Source of the DNA: Acidimicrobiaceae bacterium
GTDB lineage: Bacteria; Actinomycetota; Acidimicrobiia; Acidimicrobiales; Aldehydirespiratoraceae
Direction of reading: 5' to 3'
Length of the DNA: 64,000 nucleotides
NCBI GenBank assembly: GCA_026706815.1
Contig: JAPOYA010000024.1
Span: 1-64,000, forward strand
The translations under genes and the position numbers were made by a program. This document shows, piece by piece, positions 48,378 to 58,066 of the stretch. The number at the start of each line of letters is the position of its first letter. Position 1 is the stretch's first letter. The notes under the pieces were generated by a model. It saw nothing but the letters and a program-made list of their open reading frames with translations. It was not told where the DNA came from and made no database searches.

Positions 48378-49066
48378 CGGATACCTCGTTGCTGGTTGCC
48401 GGGCGTAGCCGGAGCCGCGGAATCGTGTGTGGTAGCCGCGGGACTGGGCGTAGTCGGAGCCGCGGAATCGGAACCTGCGTCGGTTGGGGCGGCGGGGGGC
48501 AGATCCATGGAGGCTGCTTCGAGATCTTCGAGGAGTTCACTGCGTAGCTGTTTGCGGGTCAAGACCACGGCGCCGATCACCGCTACCGTCAAGAGGGCGG
48601 CGGTTATCTCAAAGGACAACGCGTAATCTGAGAACAGGACACGCCCGATGCGTTCAACATCGGTGAACCCATTGTCGAGAGCGCGTTCCCCGCCGCTGCG
48701 TACTGCTCCGGTGAGTGCGTCGGATGCAACCACCACCAGAGCCAGACCGAAACCAGCCAGCGCCGCCCCGACTATTACCGTCAGCGGGCGTTGCCCCGCG
48801 ATCGGCTCAACCGACCAGTCATCAGCGGTGTCCACGCCGAGCAGCATGATGACGAAGAGGAACAGGATGACGATCGCGCCGGCGTAGACGACGATCTGCA
48901 CGGCCGCCAAGAAGTGCGCTTCTTGCAGGACGAACAGCACTGCGACCCCGAACAGCGTCTGGATCAGAAAGAGGGCCGAATGCACTGGGTTGCGCGAGAC
49001 GACCACGCCGACGGCACCGCTCAACACGATGATCGCGGCAACAGCAAAGACGATTGCCTCGCTCAC
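48368..49066 (-). CDS. nuoJ: NADH-quinone oxidoreductase subunit J with Pro/Ala/Thr-rich tail, 14-subunit cluster
   Basis: 232 residues; the five-helix core includes VQIVVYAGAIVILFLFVIMLLG. After the last helix (VLTRKQLRSELLEDLEAAS) comes a ~55-residue low-complexity tail rich in Ala, Pro, Thr and Ser, which contains two related short DNA repeats, one of them shared exactly with nuoG. The GTG start overlaps the nuoI stop (GTGA). Confidence 0.92.
   Translation of the reverse strand: MSEAIVFAVAAIIVLSGAVGVVVSRNPVHSALFLIQTLFGVAVLFVLQEAHFLAAVQIVVYAGAIVILFLFVIMLLGVDTADDWSVEPIAGQRPLTVIVGAALAGFGLALVVVASDALTGAVRSGGERALDNGFTDVERIGRVLFSDYALSFEITAALLTVAVIGAVVLTRKQLRSELLEDLEAASMDLPPAAPTDAGSDSAAPTTPSPAATTHDSAAPATPGNQQRGIRWN
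48395..48418. repeat. 24-bp repeat shared with nuoG (copy in nuoJ tail)
   Basis: A 24-base sequence centred on GCCGGGCGTAGCCGGAGCC is identical to 52088-52111. It is an imperfect hairpin (CCGGgC/GcCGG arms). A degenerate second unit occurs at about 48444-48475. The two exact copies are translated in different frames, so the similarity is at DNA level. Confidence 0.75.
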
Positions 49067-49722
49067 ACGTCACCTCCGCCTGAAGTTCCTGTCCCCGTAT
49101 CGGACTGACCGAGCTCGGGTGCTCTCACGCCGTAGCCGAGTTCACCGGACCACTGCACAACACCTTCGTAGCGATGATCTCCTGACGGCGACGTTGCGCG
49201 CATCCAGCCCGAAGTCAGTTCGTCTTCACCCTCACGCCAATCCTCCCACGGAAGTTGCTGGGGCTTGCCGTCGTCACCGACGAGCAGCTCCTCGCGGGTA
49301 TAGATCGCATCGTTGCGGTCGGTGAATGAGAACTCGAACAGTTTCGATTCTGTGATAGCCTGCGTCGGGCACGCCTCCACACACAGGTCGCAGTGTATGC
49401 ACCGCAGATAGTTGATCTCGTAGACATAGCCGAAGCGCTCACCCGGTGACGTCGGGTTGTCGGGATCGTTGTCGGCGCCTCGTACATGGATGCACTTGGC
49501 CGGGCACACGCCTGCGCACAGTTCACAGCCGATGCACTTCTCCATGCCGTCTTCGTAGCGGTTCAAGACATGCCGCCCGTGCAGCCGCTCGACTTTGGGG
49601 CGCTTCTGGTCGGGTTGGCCGGGTTTGGCCTTCCCCCCCCGATAATCGCCGGTGACCCGCTCCTCGAAGAGCTTCTTGAAGGTGACGGCGAAGCCTTTGA
49701 TGTAGTCGGTCAGCTCAGCCAC
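49063..49722 (-). CDS. nuoI: NADH-quinone oxidoreductase subunit I (two 4Fe-4S clusters), 14-subunit cluster
   Basis: 219 residues with CIGCELCAGVCPAKC and CIHCDLCVEACPTQA binding clusters N6a and N6b. The C-terminal ~90 residues (after the second motif) form a longer tail than usual, ending in a Thr/Ser/Gly-rich stretch. GTG at 49722 overlaps nuoH by eight bases. Confidence 0.93.
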   Translation of the reverse strand: MAELTDYIKGFAVTFKKLFEERVTGDYRGGKAKPGQPDQKRPKVERLHGRHVLNRYEDGMEKCIGCELCAGVCPAKCIHVRGADNDPDNPTSPGERFGYVYEINYLRCIHCDLCVEACPTQAITESKLFEFSFTDRNDAIYTREELLVGDDGKPQQLPWEDWREGEDELTSGWMRATSPSGDHRYEGVVQWSGELGYGVRAPELGQSDTGTGTSGGGDV

Positions 49723-50992
49723 GCAACGTCCCCCTCGGTGAGCTCTCATCAAGATCAGCTCGTTCTTCATCAAGGTCGGCGAGGCGCTGCATGCGAGCCG
49801 AGCGCAACGCCATCATCAGCAGAGCACCGCACAACATGCAGACAACCCCGAAACTTAAAGCGAAGGCGCCGACTTCGACGCTGCTCCACCCTCGGTCCCG
49901 TCCGATCTGGATGCCTGCGAGAACCAGGAACCATGCCAGCGACAAAGGAATCAGCAACTTCCAGCCCAAGTCCATGAGTTGGTCGTAACGGAGCCTGGGC
50001 AGCGTCGCCCGCAACCACACGAACGCGAACAGGAAGAGCATCAGTTTGAAGAAGAACCAGAAGACGCCGACCCACCAACCCTTCGGCACGAACAGCGCTG
50101 GACCCGCGGGTCCGCCCAAGAAGAGCGTGACGATGATCGCTCCCATCGTTATCTGGTTCATGAACTCCGCCAGGTAGAACAGCGCGAAGCGAATCGACGA
50201 GTACTCGGTGTGGAAGCCGCCCACCAGTTCCTGTTCGGCTTCTACCAAGTCGAAGGGCGGGTGGTTGAGTTCAGCAGTCCCCGCGACCAAGAAGACGAAG
50301 AAGGGGATGAAACCGGTGACGATGATGTTCCAGTTGGGCACGAAGCTGTTGAAACCCGGGCCCGCTTGTGTCAGCACCATTTCATGCATCGACAACGTGC
50401 CGCTGACCAGCACGACTGAGGCGATCGACAGGCCCAACGCAGCTTCGTAGCTGACCATCTGAGCCGAAGCCCTTACCGAGCCCAACAACGGGTACTTCGA
50501 GCCCGAGCCCCACCCGGCCAACATCACCCCATAGATCGCGAGCGAGGACATCGCCAGGAAGAAGAGAACGCCGACGGGCGGGTCGGCCACTTGCAGCAGC
50601 GTGTCGTGGCCGAAAACCGATATCACGCCGTCTGGACCGTCCGTGCGGTTGAAGTCTCCCCCGATGGGCACGATCGCGAACACCAGGAAAGCCGGGATGA
50701 GCGACAGATACGGGGCCAGTTTGAACACGACTCGGTGGGATTTCTCCGGGATCAGATCCTCTTTGAAGAACAGCTTTACGCCGTCTGCCAAAGTGACCAG
50801 GATCCCCCACGGCCCAGCGAGGTTGGGGCCTATCCGGTTCTGCATGTCGGAAATGACCTTGCGCAGGAACCAGATGTTGAACATCACCGCTACCAGCAGG
50901 AAAACGAAGGCCACAACCACTTTGAGCAGCACCACGCCGACTTCGGGCAGGCCGAACGGGTCGGCGAACAGCGGATCGTTGGCGATGATCAC
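49715..50992 (-). CDS. nuoH: NADH-quinone oxidoreductase subunit H, 14-subunit cluster
   Basis: About 425 residues, longer than the first NuoH (345). Core motifs: RIGPNLAGPWGILVTLADG, FFKEDLIPEKSHR, HPPFDLVEAEQELV and HTEYSSIRF. An extra C-terminal helix and a charged tail (DLDEERADLDESSPRG) follow the eighth helix. GTG at 50992 overlaps the nuoG stop (GTGA). Confidence 0.93.
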   Translation of the reverse strand: MIIANDPLFADPFGLPEVGVVLLKVVVAFVFLLVAVMFNIWFLRKVISDMQNRIGPNLAGPWGILVTLADGVKLFFKEDLIPEKSHRVVFKLAPYLSLIPAFLVFAIVPIGGDFNRTDGPDGVISVFGHDTLLQVADPPVGVLFFLAMSSLAIYGVMLAGWGSGSKYPLLGSVRASAQMVSYEAALGLSIASVVLVSGTLSMHEMVLTQAGPGFNSFVPNWNIIVTGFIPFFVFLVAGTAELNHPPFDLVEAEQELVGGFHTEYSSIRFALFYLAEFMNQITMGAIIVTLFLGGPAGPALFVPKGWWVGVFWFFFKLMLFLFAFVWLRATLPRLRYDQLMDLGWKLLIPLSLAWFLVLAGIQIGRDRGWSSVEVGAFALSFGVVCMLCGALLMMALRSARMQRLADLDEERADLDESSPRGTLRG

Positions 50993-53625
50993 AGCCGCTC
51001 CACTCTCACATCGGTGACCACCGCGGATGCGTCTATGAGCGGCCTGCAATCTGCGCCGAGCGTCCGCCACGGCACGGCCGCCGAACCCACAGGGACGCCG
51101 ATGTCGACCTGCACAGGCATGTCGAGACGGCCCTTCGCCGATTCGACCCGCACGACGGTGCCTTCCTGCACCCCGATCTTGTCGAAGTCGACCGGGTTCA
51201 GTCTCAGTTCGAGAGACGAGGCATGCCCGCTGCTTGCGGGGCTGTGGCGCAGCGCGGTGCCGTCGTCATACATCCGTCGGGTCGTCAACAGTCGCAACGA
51301 GTAGCGGTCGTTCACCGGGCTGGTGGCCCCGGCCGGCTCCGGCGGCGCTATATCGCCGTTGCCGTTGAGCAGCACGCCGTCCACCTGGGAGTCGTCGAGG
51401 GCTTCTTCGGTGAGCGGTGCGTGTATCTCAGAGACCGTGGAGAGTTCCGCCCGGATCGCGGCGGGAGAGTCGAAGCCGAGGTCGGATCCCAGGCGGATTG
51501 CTATCTCGGCTGCGATCATCCAGTCGGGTCGCGAGATGCCTGCCGCTGTGACTATCTGGCCGCAAACGCTGACCCGGCCCTCGAGGTTGGTGAAAGTGCC
51601 AGACGATTCTGTTGGCCCGGCGGCGGCCAGGATCACGTCCGCCTCGGCCATGACCGTGTCGTTGGGCAAAAGGTCGACTGCTATGACCGTACCGGCGCCG
51701 GCCATCCCTTCACGCGCCAGCTCGGCGTCTGGGAAGTCGTTCAACGGATCAGCCCCGAGCAGGATCAGCGTGTCGATTTCGCCTGCTTTTGCGGCTCGCA
51801 GAATGCCGGCGGTGTCGTGGCCGACGTTTCGGGGGACACCCGGCCAGGCATCGGCGAAACGGTGTGCGCCACGTTCCAAAGTTGTGCGACCCGGGAGCAA
51901 ACCTGGTGCCAGACCAGCGTCGAGCGCTCCGTGAACGTTGCCGCGCCGAAGCGCCGACAGGAACGAGGCATCATCGAGAGCCGACAAGGCGACCGCGGCG
52001 TCGATCGTGGCATCCGCCGACTCACTGAGCGAGGACCGACCGAGCACCACCGTCACGGGCCCAGAAATGTCCCTCGCCGCGCGTTGTAGTTGCCGGGCGT
52101 AGCCGGAGCCGCTCTGCTCACGCCGGGTGTAGCCGGAGCCCTCCGGAACTGGGCTCGAAGCCTGACCCGCGTCTGCGGGGTCGCTCTGCTCTCGCAGGGC
52201 GTCCGCGGAGCTCTTGCCGTGCTGTTGCAGGGCGTCTGCGGAGTCGGCCGGGTCGTCGGTGGGGTCAGGTTTGGCAGCGGCGGCTACGAGGGCGGCGGCC
52301 AGCTCGCCGACCTCGCCTGGTCGGGGGTGCAACGAGTGCGTTGCGATGTTGCTGAGGCCCGTGCGCTGCGGGGTGAGCTCAATGAGCGTCGCTCCGTCCT
52401 GCACGACAGCATGACGCAGACGCAGATACAGCGCGCCCAGATCCTCTTTGGGGTCGGGGCCGCACAGGATGATGGTCCCGCCGCCGCGACAGGCTTCGTC
52501 GATCGTGGCCCGAGGCAAACCGAGCACGACTTCGGCGGGAAGGCCATCGCCGAGTTGTGCGTCGACATGATCGGTGCCGATCACCCCCTTGGCCAATTTG
52601 GCCCAGGCGTACTGAGCCTCGTTGTTGAGGCGGGCACCGCCGATCACCGCCACTCGGTCGGGATCGACGCCATTGAGCGCGGCCACTGCCCGTTCGAACG
52701 CCACGCCCCAGCCGACGGTTTCGAGTCGACCGTCGCTGCGCACCATCGGAGCGACCAGACGGCTCTCGCTGTTGAGCGCTTCGAAAGCGAACCGCTCCTT
52801 GTCTGAGAGCCAACCCCAGTTGACCGGATCAGCATCGACGCCAAGGACTCTCAACACCTGATCGCGCGAAGACTGGACAGTGATGCGAGAGCCGACTGAA
52901 TCGGTCCAAGCGGTCGAAATCGTCTCTTCGAGATCCCAGGGGCGCGCCTTGAAGCGGTACGGCTTGGCGGTCAGCGCTCCGACCGGACAGATCTGCACGG
53001 TATTCCCCGAGAAGTAGGAGGCGAACGGCTCGTCGGGGAACGTGTTGACCTGGGTGCTCGAACCACGGTCCATGAAGTGGATCAAGACGTCGCCGGCGAC
53101 TTCGTCCGCGAAGCGGGTGCAGCGGTCGCAGAGAATGCAGCGCTCTCGGTCGAGGTAGACGGTGTCGCTGATCGGTATGGGCTTTTCGAAGTGGCGCTTC
53201 TCTTCGATGAAGCGGGACTCGCCGGGGCCGTAGGCCATCGTCTGGTCCTGCAGCGGGCACTCCCCGCCCTTGTCGCAGACCGGGCAGTCGAGGGGATGGT
53301 TGATCAGCAGGAACTCGAGTACCCCGTCCTGGGCTTTCTTGGTGACCTCAGATTCGGTCTCAACCACCATGTTGTCGCTCACGGGAACCATGCAGCTCGG
53401 TTGCAGGCTCGATCCTCGCCCGCTGTCCACCTCTACCAGACACATCCGGCACATTCCCACCGGGTTCATCCGGGGGTGGTGGCAGAACCGGGGGATGTAG
53501 GCGCCGTTGCGCTCGCAGGCGTCGATCAACAGTTCGCCGGGGCGGGCCTGGATCTCACGGCCGTTGACGACGACTCTGACCGTCGAGGGGTCAGCTGCTG
53601 TGTCGGCGGGACGGGTATCGGTCAC
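50989..53625 (-). CDS. nuoG: NADH-quinone oxidoreductase subunit G, 14-subunit cluster
   Basis: About 878 residues. The N-terminus has a 2Fe-2S ferredoxin domain (PVGMCRMCLVEVDSG, DCPVCDKGGECPLQD) and then 4Fe-4S motifs (RCILCDRCTRFADE; ICPVGALTAKPYRF), followed by the molybdopterin-oxidoreductase-like domains. A low-complexity insert near residues ~455-515 (repeats of SADALQQ, SADALRE, GSGYTRRE, GSGYARQ) is encoded by degenerate tandem DNA repeats at ~52083-52260. GTG at 53625 overlaps the nuoF stop (GTGA). Confidence 0.92.
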   Translation of the reverse strand: MTDTRPADTAADPSTVRVVVNGREIQARPGELLIDACERNGAYIPRFCHHPRMNPVGMCRMCLVEVDSGRGSSLQPSCMVPVSDNMVVETESEVTKKAQDGVLEFLLINHPLDCPVCDKGGECPLQDQTMAYGPGESRFIEEKRHFEKPIPISDTVYLDRERCILCDRCTRFADEVAGDVLIHFMDRGSSTQVNTFPDEPFASYFSGNTVQICPVGALTAKPYRFKARPWDLEETISTAWTDSVGSRITVQSSRDQVLRVLGVDADPVNWGWLSDKERFAFEALNSESRLVAPMVRSDGRLETVGWGVAFERAVAALNGVDPDRVAVIGGARLNNEAQYAWAKLAKGVIGTDHVDAQLGDGLPAEVVLGLPRATIDEACRGGGTIILCGPDPKEDLGALYLRLRHAVVQDGATLIELTPQRTGLSNIATHSLHPRPGEVGELAAALVAAAAKPDPTDDPADSADALQQHGKSSADALREQSDPADAGQASSPVPEGSGYTRREQSGSGYARQLQRAARDISGPVTVVLGRSSLSESADATIDAAVALSALDDASFLSALRRGNVHGALDAGLAPGLLPGRTTLERGAHRFADAWPGVPRNVGHDTAGILRAAKAGEIDTLILLGADPLNDFPDAELAREGMAGAGTVIAVDLLPNDTVMAEADVILAAAGPTESSGTFTNLEGRVSVCGQIVTAAGISRPDWMIAAEIAIRLGSDLGFDSPAAIRAELSTVSEIHAPLTEEALDDSQVDGVLLNGNGDIAPPEPAGATSPVNDRYSLRLLTTRRMYDDGTALRHSPASSGHASSLELRLNPVDFDKIGVQEGTVVRVESAKGRLDMPVQVDIGVPVGSAAVPWRTLGADCRPLIDASAVVTDVRVERL
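52088..52111. repeat. 24-bp repeat shared with nuoJ (copy in nuoG insert)
   Basis: Identical to 48395-48418. A one-base variant unit follows at ~52120-52141, and further degenerate units built on TCCGCGGACGCCCTGC continue to ~52260. All lie inside the in-frame low-complexity insert of nuoG. Confidence 0.75.
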
Positions 53626-55025
53626 TGGAGCACCTCGGTGCGCACAGGAATCGAGTCGCGTCTGGTGATCTTCGCTTCGTATTCGTGGCGGAACCGCCGG
53701 ATCGTCGACACGATCGGCGCGACCGATGAGGGGCCGAGAGGGCAGATCGTCGTCTGTTTCGGCGGGAAGGGCACCGCGTCGAGGCCCTCCTGCGGGTTGG
53801 CTGCGACCGGGTAGGGGCCGGGGCTGATGTTGTCGCCGATGTCGAGCAGCATGTCGATGTCGCTGTGCCGGCCCTCGCCGTCGAGGATCCGCTGCAGGAT
53901 CCTTTCCTCCCAGGTGGTCCCCTCGCGACAGGGTGTGCACTTTCCGCACGACTCGCGGGCGAAGAACCTGACGACTCGCAGCGTGGCTTTGACCGCGTCG
54001 GTCGTGTCGTCCATCACCACAACGGCTCCGGACCCGAGCATCGAACCGGCTGCTCCGACAGGCCCGGCCTCCAGAGCGAGATCCAAGTGTTCTTCGAAGA
54101 ACCAGGGGGCCGAGCCGCCTCCGGGAATGAACATCTTCAGTTCACGGCCCTCGCGGATTCCCTGACAGAAGTTCTCTCCATAGATCAACTCTCGGAAGGT
54201 GGTGACACCATGCTCGACTTCGTACACCCCCGGTCTGCGGACGTGGCCTGAGACTGCGAACAGTCGCGTTCCCGGCGACGCCTCAGAGCCGTAGCCCTTG
54301 TACTGCTCGGCGCCGTTGACCATCAACCAACCCAGGTTGGCGAGCGTTTCGACATTGTTGACGATGGTCGGCTGACCATAGAGTCCGATCGCGGCCGGGA
54401 AGTAGGGGGGCTTGAGACGCGGCATGCCCCGGTTGCCCTCGAGGCTCTCGATCAGCGCTGTCTCTTCGCCGACGATGTAGGCGCCGGCTCCCCAAGTGAG
54501 CACGACGTCCACGGAGAAGTCGGTGTCGAGAATGTTGCGGCCGACGTATCCGGCGTCGTACGCCTCGTTGAGGGCGGTTGCGATCCGTTCTTGGGCTAGC
54601 GCCATCTCACCGCGTACGTAGAGGAAGCACTGGCTGAGGCCGAGCGCATAACAGGCGATCAGGCAGCCTTCGATGAGCTGATGCGGATCGCGCTCCATGA
54701 GCAGCCGGTCCTTGTATGTCCCGGGCTCGCTCTCGTCGCCGTTGACGACCAGGTAATAGGGGAATCTCCCGGGTGGCAGGAATCCCCATTTGACGCCCGC
54801 GGGGAATCCTGCGCCACCGCGTCCCAGCACGGTGGCGCTGCGAACTTCGTCGTGGACGTCGGCGGGTCGCTTGGCGAGCGCGGCGCGCAGGCCCTCGTAG
54901 CCTCCGGTTGCCTCAAAGCGGGCCAGGGTGAACGAGTCGGGGTGGCTGAAGCGTTCGCTGACGATTTTAGGGCCCTCGTTGTCGACATAGCCCGGTGCGT
55001 GTGCGACATAGCCGTTGGTTGCCAT
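53622..55025 (-). CDS. nuoF: NADH-quinone oxidoreductase subunit F (NADH/FMN), 14-subunit cluster
   Basis: 467 residues. GRGGAGFPAGVKWGF is the NADH loop, NGDESEPGTYKDR the FMN site, and ESCGKCTPCREGT binds the N3 4Fe-4S cluster. It is the NADH dehydrogenase subunit missing from the first cluster. Its start overlaps the nuoE stop (TGATG). Confidence 0.95.
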   Translation of the reverse strand: MATNGYVAHAPGYVDNEGPKIVSERFSHPDSFTLARFEATGGYEGLRAALAKRPADVHDEVRSATVLGRGGAGFPAGVKWGFLPPGRFPYYLVVNGDESEPGTYKDRLLMERDPHQLIEGCLIACYALGLSQCFLYVRGEMALAQERIATALNEAYDAGYVGRNILDTDFSVDVVLTWGAGAYIVGEETALIESLEGNRGMPRLKPPYFPAAIGLYGQPTIVNNVETLANLGWLMVNGAEQYKGYGSEASPGTRLFAVSGHVRRPGVYEVEHGVTTFRELIYGENFCQGIREGRELKMFIPGGGSAPWFFEEHLDLALEAGPVGAAGSMLGSGAVVVMDDTTDAVKATLRVVRFFARESCGKCTPCREGTTWEERILQRILDGEGRHSDIDMLLDIGDNISPGPYPVAANPQEGLDAVPFPPKQTTICPLGPSSVAPIVSTIRRFRHEYEAKITRRDSIPVRTEVLQ

Positions 55026-55654
55026 CAGCCCACCACCGAGTCTTCAGCAGCGTTGTTGCGTTGCAGCCACACGGGCGCTTCACGGGCCTTGTCGGGGGGC
55101 AGAATGCCCGCGAGCCTGTCTGCAGGAATCCGCTGGCGCACCCGGGCAAGGGTTCCGTGTCGGGGCAGATCGTCGACACGTCCGGCCTGTATGTCGTCGA
55201 TCATCTCGTCGAAATCGTCGTTGGTGACACGCAGTCGGTAGCGGTAGTTGACCTGCAAGCATGGCGCTTCGGTGCAGGCCGCGATGCACTCCACGTCTTC
55301 GAGGGTGAACATGCCGTCGTCGGTGGTCCCCCCGGTCTTGACGCCGAGTCGTTGTCGGGCGTGGTCCAGCAGTTCCTCGCCTCCCAGCAGCATGCACGAG
55401 ATGTTGGTGCAGACGTTGATCAGATAGCTGCCGACGGGATGGAACTTGAACATCTCGTAGAAGCTGCCAGTGCCCTTGACTTCCGCGGGGGTGACGCCGC
55501 AGAGGTCGGCTATCTGCCGCATGGCATCGCCCGTGACCCAGCCGTGCTGCTCTTGGGCGAGGTGCAACAGTGGAATGAGCGCGGAGCGCGGCGCCGGGTA
55601 GCGAGAAACGATCTCGCGCGCAATGTCGAGGTTGGCCGAGGTGAAGAAGCTCAT
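55025..55654 (-). CDS. nuoE: NADH-quinone oxidoreductase subunit E (2Fe-2S), 14-subunit cluster
   Basis: 209 residues of the thioredoxin-like 24-kDa subunit: HLAQEQHGWVTGDAMRQIA in the helical N-terminus, CTNISCMLLGGEELLDH with the first two cysteines and CIAACTEAPCLQVN with the others, binding cluster N1a. It has a ~45-residue C-terminal extension (TLARVRQRIPADRLAGILPP onward). Confidence 0.94.
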   Translation of the reverse strand: MSFFTSANLDIAREIVSRYPAPRSALIPLLHLAQEQHGWVTGDAMRQIADLCGVTPAEVKGTGSFYEMFKFHPVGSYLINVCTNISCMLLGGEELLDHARQRLGVKTGGTTDDGMFTLEDVECIAACTEAPCLQVNYRYRLRVTNDDFDEMIDDIQAGRVDDLPRHGTLARVRQRIPADRLAGILPPDKAREAPVWLQRNNAAEDSVVG

Positions 55655-56919
55655 CGGTCGACCTCGCCCAGGATCGGGTCGACGCTGGAGATGATCGCGA
55701 CCCCGTCGGCGATCAGGCCGCCGCGCATGAGGTGGGGCAGCGTCTGGAGGTTGATGAAGCTCGGCGGCCGCACCCTCATCCGGTAGGGCGTGGAGCTGCC
55801 GTCGCTGACGATGTAGACCCCCAATTCGCCGCGGGGAGACTCAACCGCCGCGTACGCCTCGCCTTTGGGCACCTTGTAGCCCTCGGTGAAGATCTTGAAG
55901 TGATGGATCAGCGCCTCCATCGACTCATCGAGCCGAATCCGCGGCGGAGGCGTGACCTTCTTGTCCTGCAGGCGGTAGTCGCCGCCGGGCATCTTGTCGA
56001 TGGCCTGAAGCACGATCTTCATTGATTCGCGAATCTCGTTGATGCGGATCGCGTAACGGTCATAGCAGTCCCCGTAGGTGCCAACGATGACATCGAAGTC
56101 GACTTCGTCGTAAGCGAGGTAGGGCTCGTCACGGCGCAGATCCCAAGCGTAACCGGTAGAACGCAGCAAGGGCCCCGTGGCCGACAATGCAATCGCCTCA
56201 TCCGCGTTGATCGCCCCCACACCCTGCAAACGCTCACGCCAGATGGGCTGACCTGTCATCAGCGTCTCGTATTCGTCGAGCCTCGGTTCTATGAGTTCCA
56301 GCAGCTCGCGCAGGTCCCCCTGCCATCCGTCGTGAAGATCCGCGGCCACACCTCCGGGCCGGATGTAGTTGTGGTTCATCCGCAACCCGGTGACCTTCTC
56401 GAAGAAGCGCAGCACTTCCTCGCGTTCACGCCAGCCGTAGATCATCATCGAGACGGCGCCGAGGTCGATGCCGTTTGTGGCAAGGAACAGCAGGTGCGAC
56501 GATATGCGATTGAGCTCGCACATCAGCATCCGAATCCAGGTGGCGCGTTCGGGAACCTCGATGCCGAGCAGTTTCTCAGTGGTGAGCGAGAAGGCCAGCT
56601 CCGAAAAGAGAGGCGACGCGTAGTCCATGCGGGTCACGTTGGTGCAACCTTGGAGATAGGTGAGATTCTCACCCTGTTTCTCCATGCCCGTGTGGAGATA
56701 GCCGATCACCGGTTTGGACCGCAGCACGGTTTCGCCTTCCATCTCCAACATCAGGCGCAGCACACCGTGGGTGGAGGGATGGGCGGGGCCCATGTTGAGC
56801 ATCACGCGTTCGTCGTCGGCGGGATCGGCCGTGTCGCCGCCGATACGCGCAGCCTCGGCTTCGGAGAGCCGCAGCACCGCGGAGTCGTCGCCGCGTCGCA
56901 TCACCCGCTCGGCGGTCAC
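55651..56919 (-). CDS. nuoD: NADH-quinone oxidoreductase subunit D, 14-subunit cluster
   Basis: About 422 residues: NMGPAHPSTHGVLRLMLE with the quinone-site His, GYLHTGMEKQGENLTY and the C-terminal GVAIISSVDPILGEVDR. GTG at 56919 overlaps the nuoC stop (GTGA). The upstream open frame is nuoC read in another frame. Confidence 0.93.
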   Translation of the reverse strand: MTAERVMRRGDDSAVLRLSEAEAARIGGDTADPADDERVMLNMGPAHPSTHGVLRLMLEMEGETVLRSKPVIGYLHTGMEKQGENLTYLQGCTNVTRMDYASPLFSELAFSLTTEKLLGIEVPERATWIRMLMCELNRISSHLLFLATNGIDLGAVSMMIYGWREREEVLRFFEKVTGLRMNHNYIRPGGVAADLHDGWQGDLRELLELIEPRLDEYETLMTGQPIWRERLQGVGAINADEAIALSATGPLLRSTGYAWDLRRDEPYLAYDEVDFDVIVGTYGDCYDRYAIRINEIRESMKIVLQAIDKMPGGDYRLQDKKVTPPPRIRLDESMEALIHHFKIFTEGYKVPKGEAYAAVESPRGELGVYIVSDGSSTPYRMRVRPPSFINLQTLPHLMRGGLIADGVAIISSVDPILGEVDR

Positions 56920-57455
56920 CGTGGAGCGCTCGCTTCGGAGAACTGAACCGGCACGTCGCCGACCGCGAAGTCCTTGCGAAGCGGATGACCGATCCAGTCT
57001 TCGGGCATCAGGATCCGGCTCATGTCGGGATGCTCGGTGAATTCGATGCCGAACATGTCGAACACTTCGCGTTCGAGGTTCTCGCATCCCGGCCAGAGGT
57101 CGAACAGGGACGGAGCAGTCGGTTCGGTGGCCGGTACCTGGACTCGCAGTCCCAACCGCTCGCCAGATGTGTGATCGATGAGTTGAACGACTACTTCGAA
57201 GCGTTCGGGTTGCACATCGACTGGCCGTGCCCGCGCGCCGGGATAGCTGAGATAGTCGACGGCTGTGAGGTCGATCAGTTGGTCGAAGCCGTCGTCGCGG
57301 GCCGCGGCGGCTACTTCCAGATACTCGTCGACAGTCACGAACAGAACCGTCTGAGACGATATTTCCGACGCCGAAACCCCGTAGCGCACGCTTTCAGCCG
57401 GCTCGGGCTTGGTCAGTTCCGGTTCAGTCATTTCCGGTTCAGTCAACTCCGGCAC
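56916..57455 (-). CDS. nuoC: NADH-quinone oxidoreductase subunit C, 14-subunit cluster
   Basis: About 179 residues ending in the NuoC signature NLEREVFDMFGIEFTEHPD and HPLRKDFAVGD. The first ~20 residues are a Pro/Glu/Thr repeat (ELTEPEMTEPELTKPEP). GTG at 57455 lies 2 bp after the nuoB stop with GGAG at good spacing; ATG at 57431 within the repeat is the alternative. Confidence 0.9.
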   Translation of the reverse strand: MPELTEPEMTEPELTKPEPAESVRYGVSASEISSQTVLFVTVDEYLEVAAAARDDGFDQLIDLTAVDYLSYPGARARPVDVQPERFEVVVQLIDHTSGERLGLRVQVPATEPTAPSLFDLWPGCENLEREVFDMFGIEFTEHPDMSRILMPEDWIGHPLRKDFAVGDVPVQFSEASAPR

Positions 57456-57457
57456 GA

Positions 57458-58066
57458 TCAGCTCCGGATGGCGAGACCGGCAGTTTGCCCATCGCGTTGC
57501 TGGACCATGATCCCCGCCCCTGTGGCGGTCTCGCCGGTGCCTGTGGTCTCCCTGCGCTTCAGCAGTTCGCCGGTGTGGATCTTGTCGTGGAGCGTCAAGA
57601 TCGCGTGCATCAGAGTCTCGGGCCCCGGGGGGCAGCCTGGGGCGTAGACATCGACGGGCACGACCTGATCGATGCCCTGCACGATCGCGTAGTTGTTGAA
57701 CATGCCCCCGCTGGATGCGCAGACTCCCATCGAGATCACCCACTTGGGCTCCATCATCTGGTCGTACACCTGACGCAGCACCGGCGCCATCTTCTGGGAC
57801 ACCCGGCCGGCGACGATCATGAGGTCGGCCTGGCGGGGGGAGGCCCGGAACACTTCCATGCCGTAGCGGCCCAAGTCGTAGTGGGCCGCTCCCGCGGCCA
57901 TCATCTCAAAGGCGCAGCATGCCAGCCCGAACGTGGCAGGCCAGCAACTGCGCATTCGCGCCCAGTTGACAAGCGCTTCGACGTTGCTGGTTATGAAATT
58001 GTGCTCGAGGCCGGCCAGTCCGTCATCGGCGATCTCAGCGGCTTTCCCTAGGCCGGGGATACGCAT
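57458..58066 (-). CDS. nuoB: NADH-quinone oxidoreductase subunit B, 14-subunit cluster
   Basis: 202 residues. N2 ligands are in [25 protein letters not shown] and [15 protein letters not shown]. The C-terminus is ~35 residues longer than in the first NuoB. The start touches the nuoA stop. Confidence 0.94.
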   Translation of the reverse strand: MRIPGLGKAAEIADDGLAGLEHNFITSNVEALVNWARMRSCWPATFGLACCAFEMMAAGAAHYDLGRYGMEVFRASPRQADLMIVAGRVSQKMAPVLRQVYDQMMEPKWVISMGVCASSGGMFNNYAIVQGIDQVVPVDVYAPGCPPGPETLMHAILTLHDKIHTGELLKRRETTGTGETATGAGIMVQQRDGQTAGLAIRS

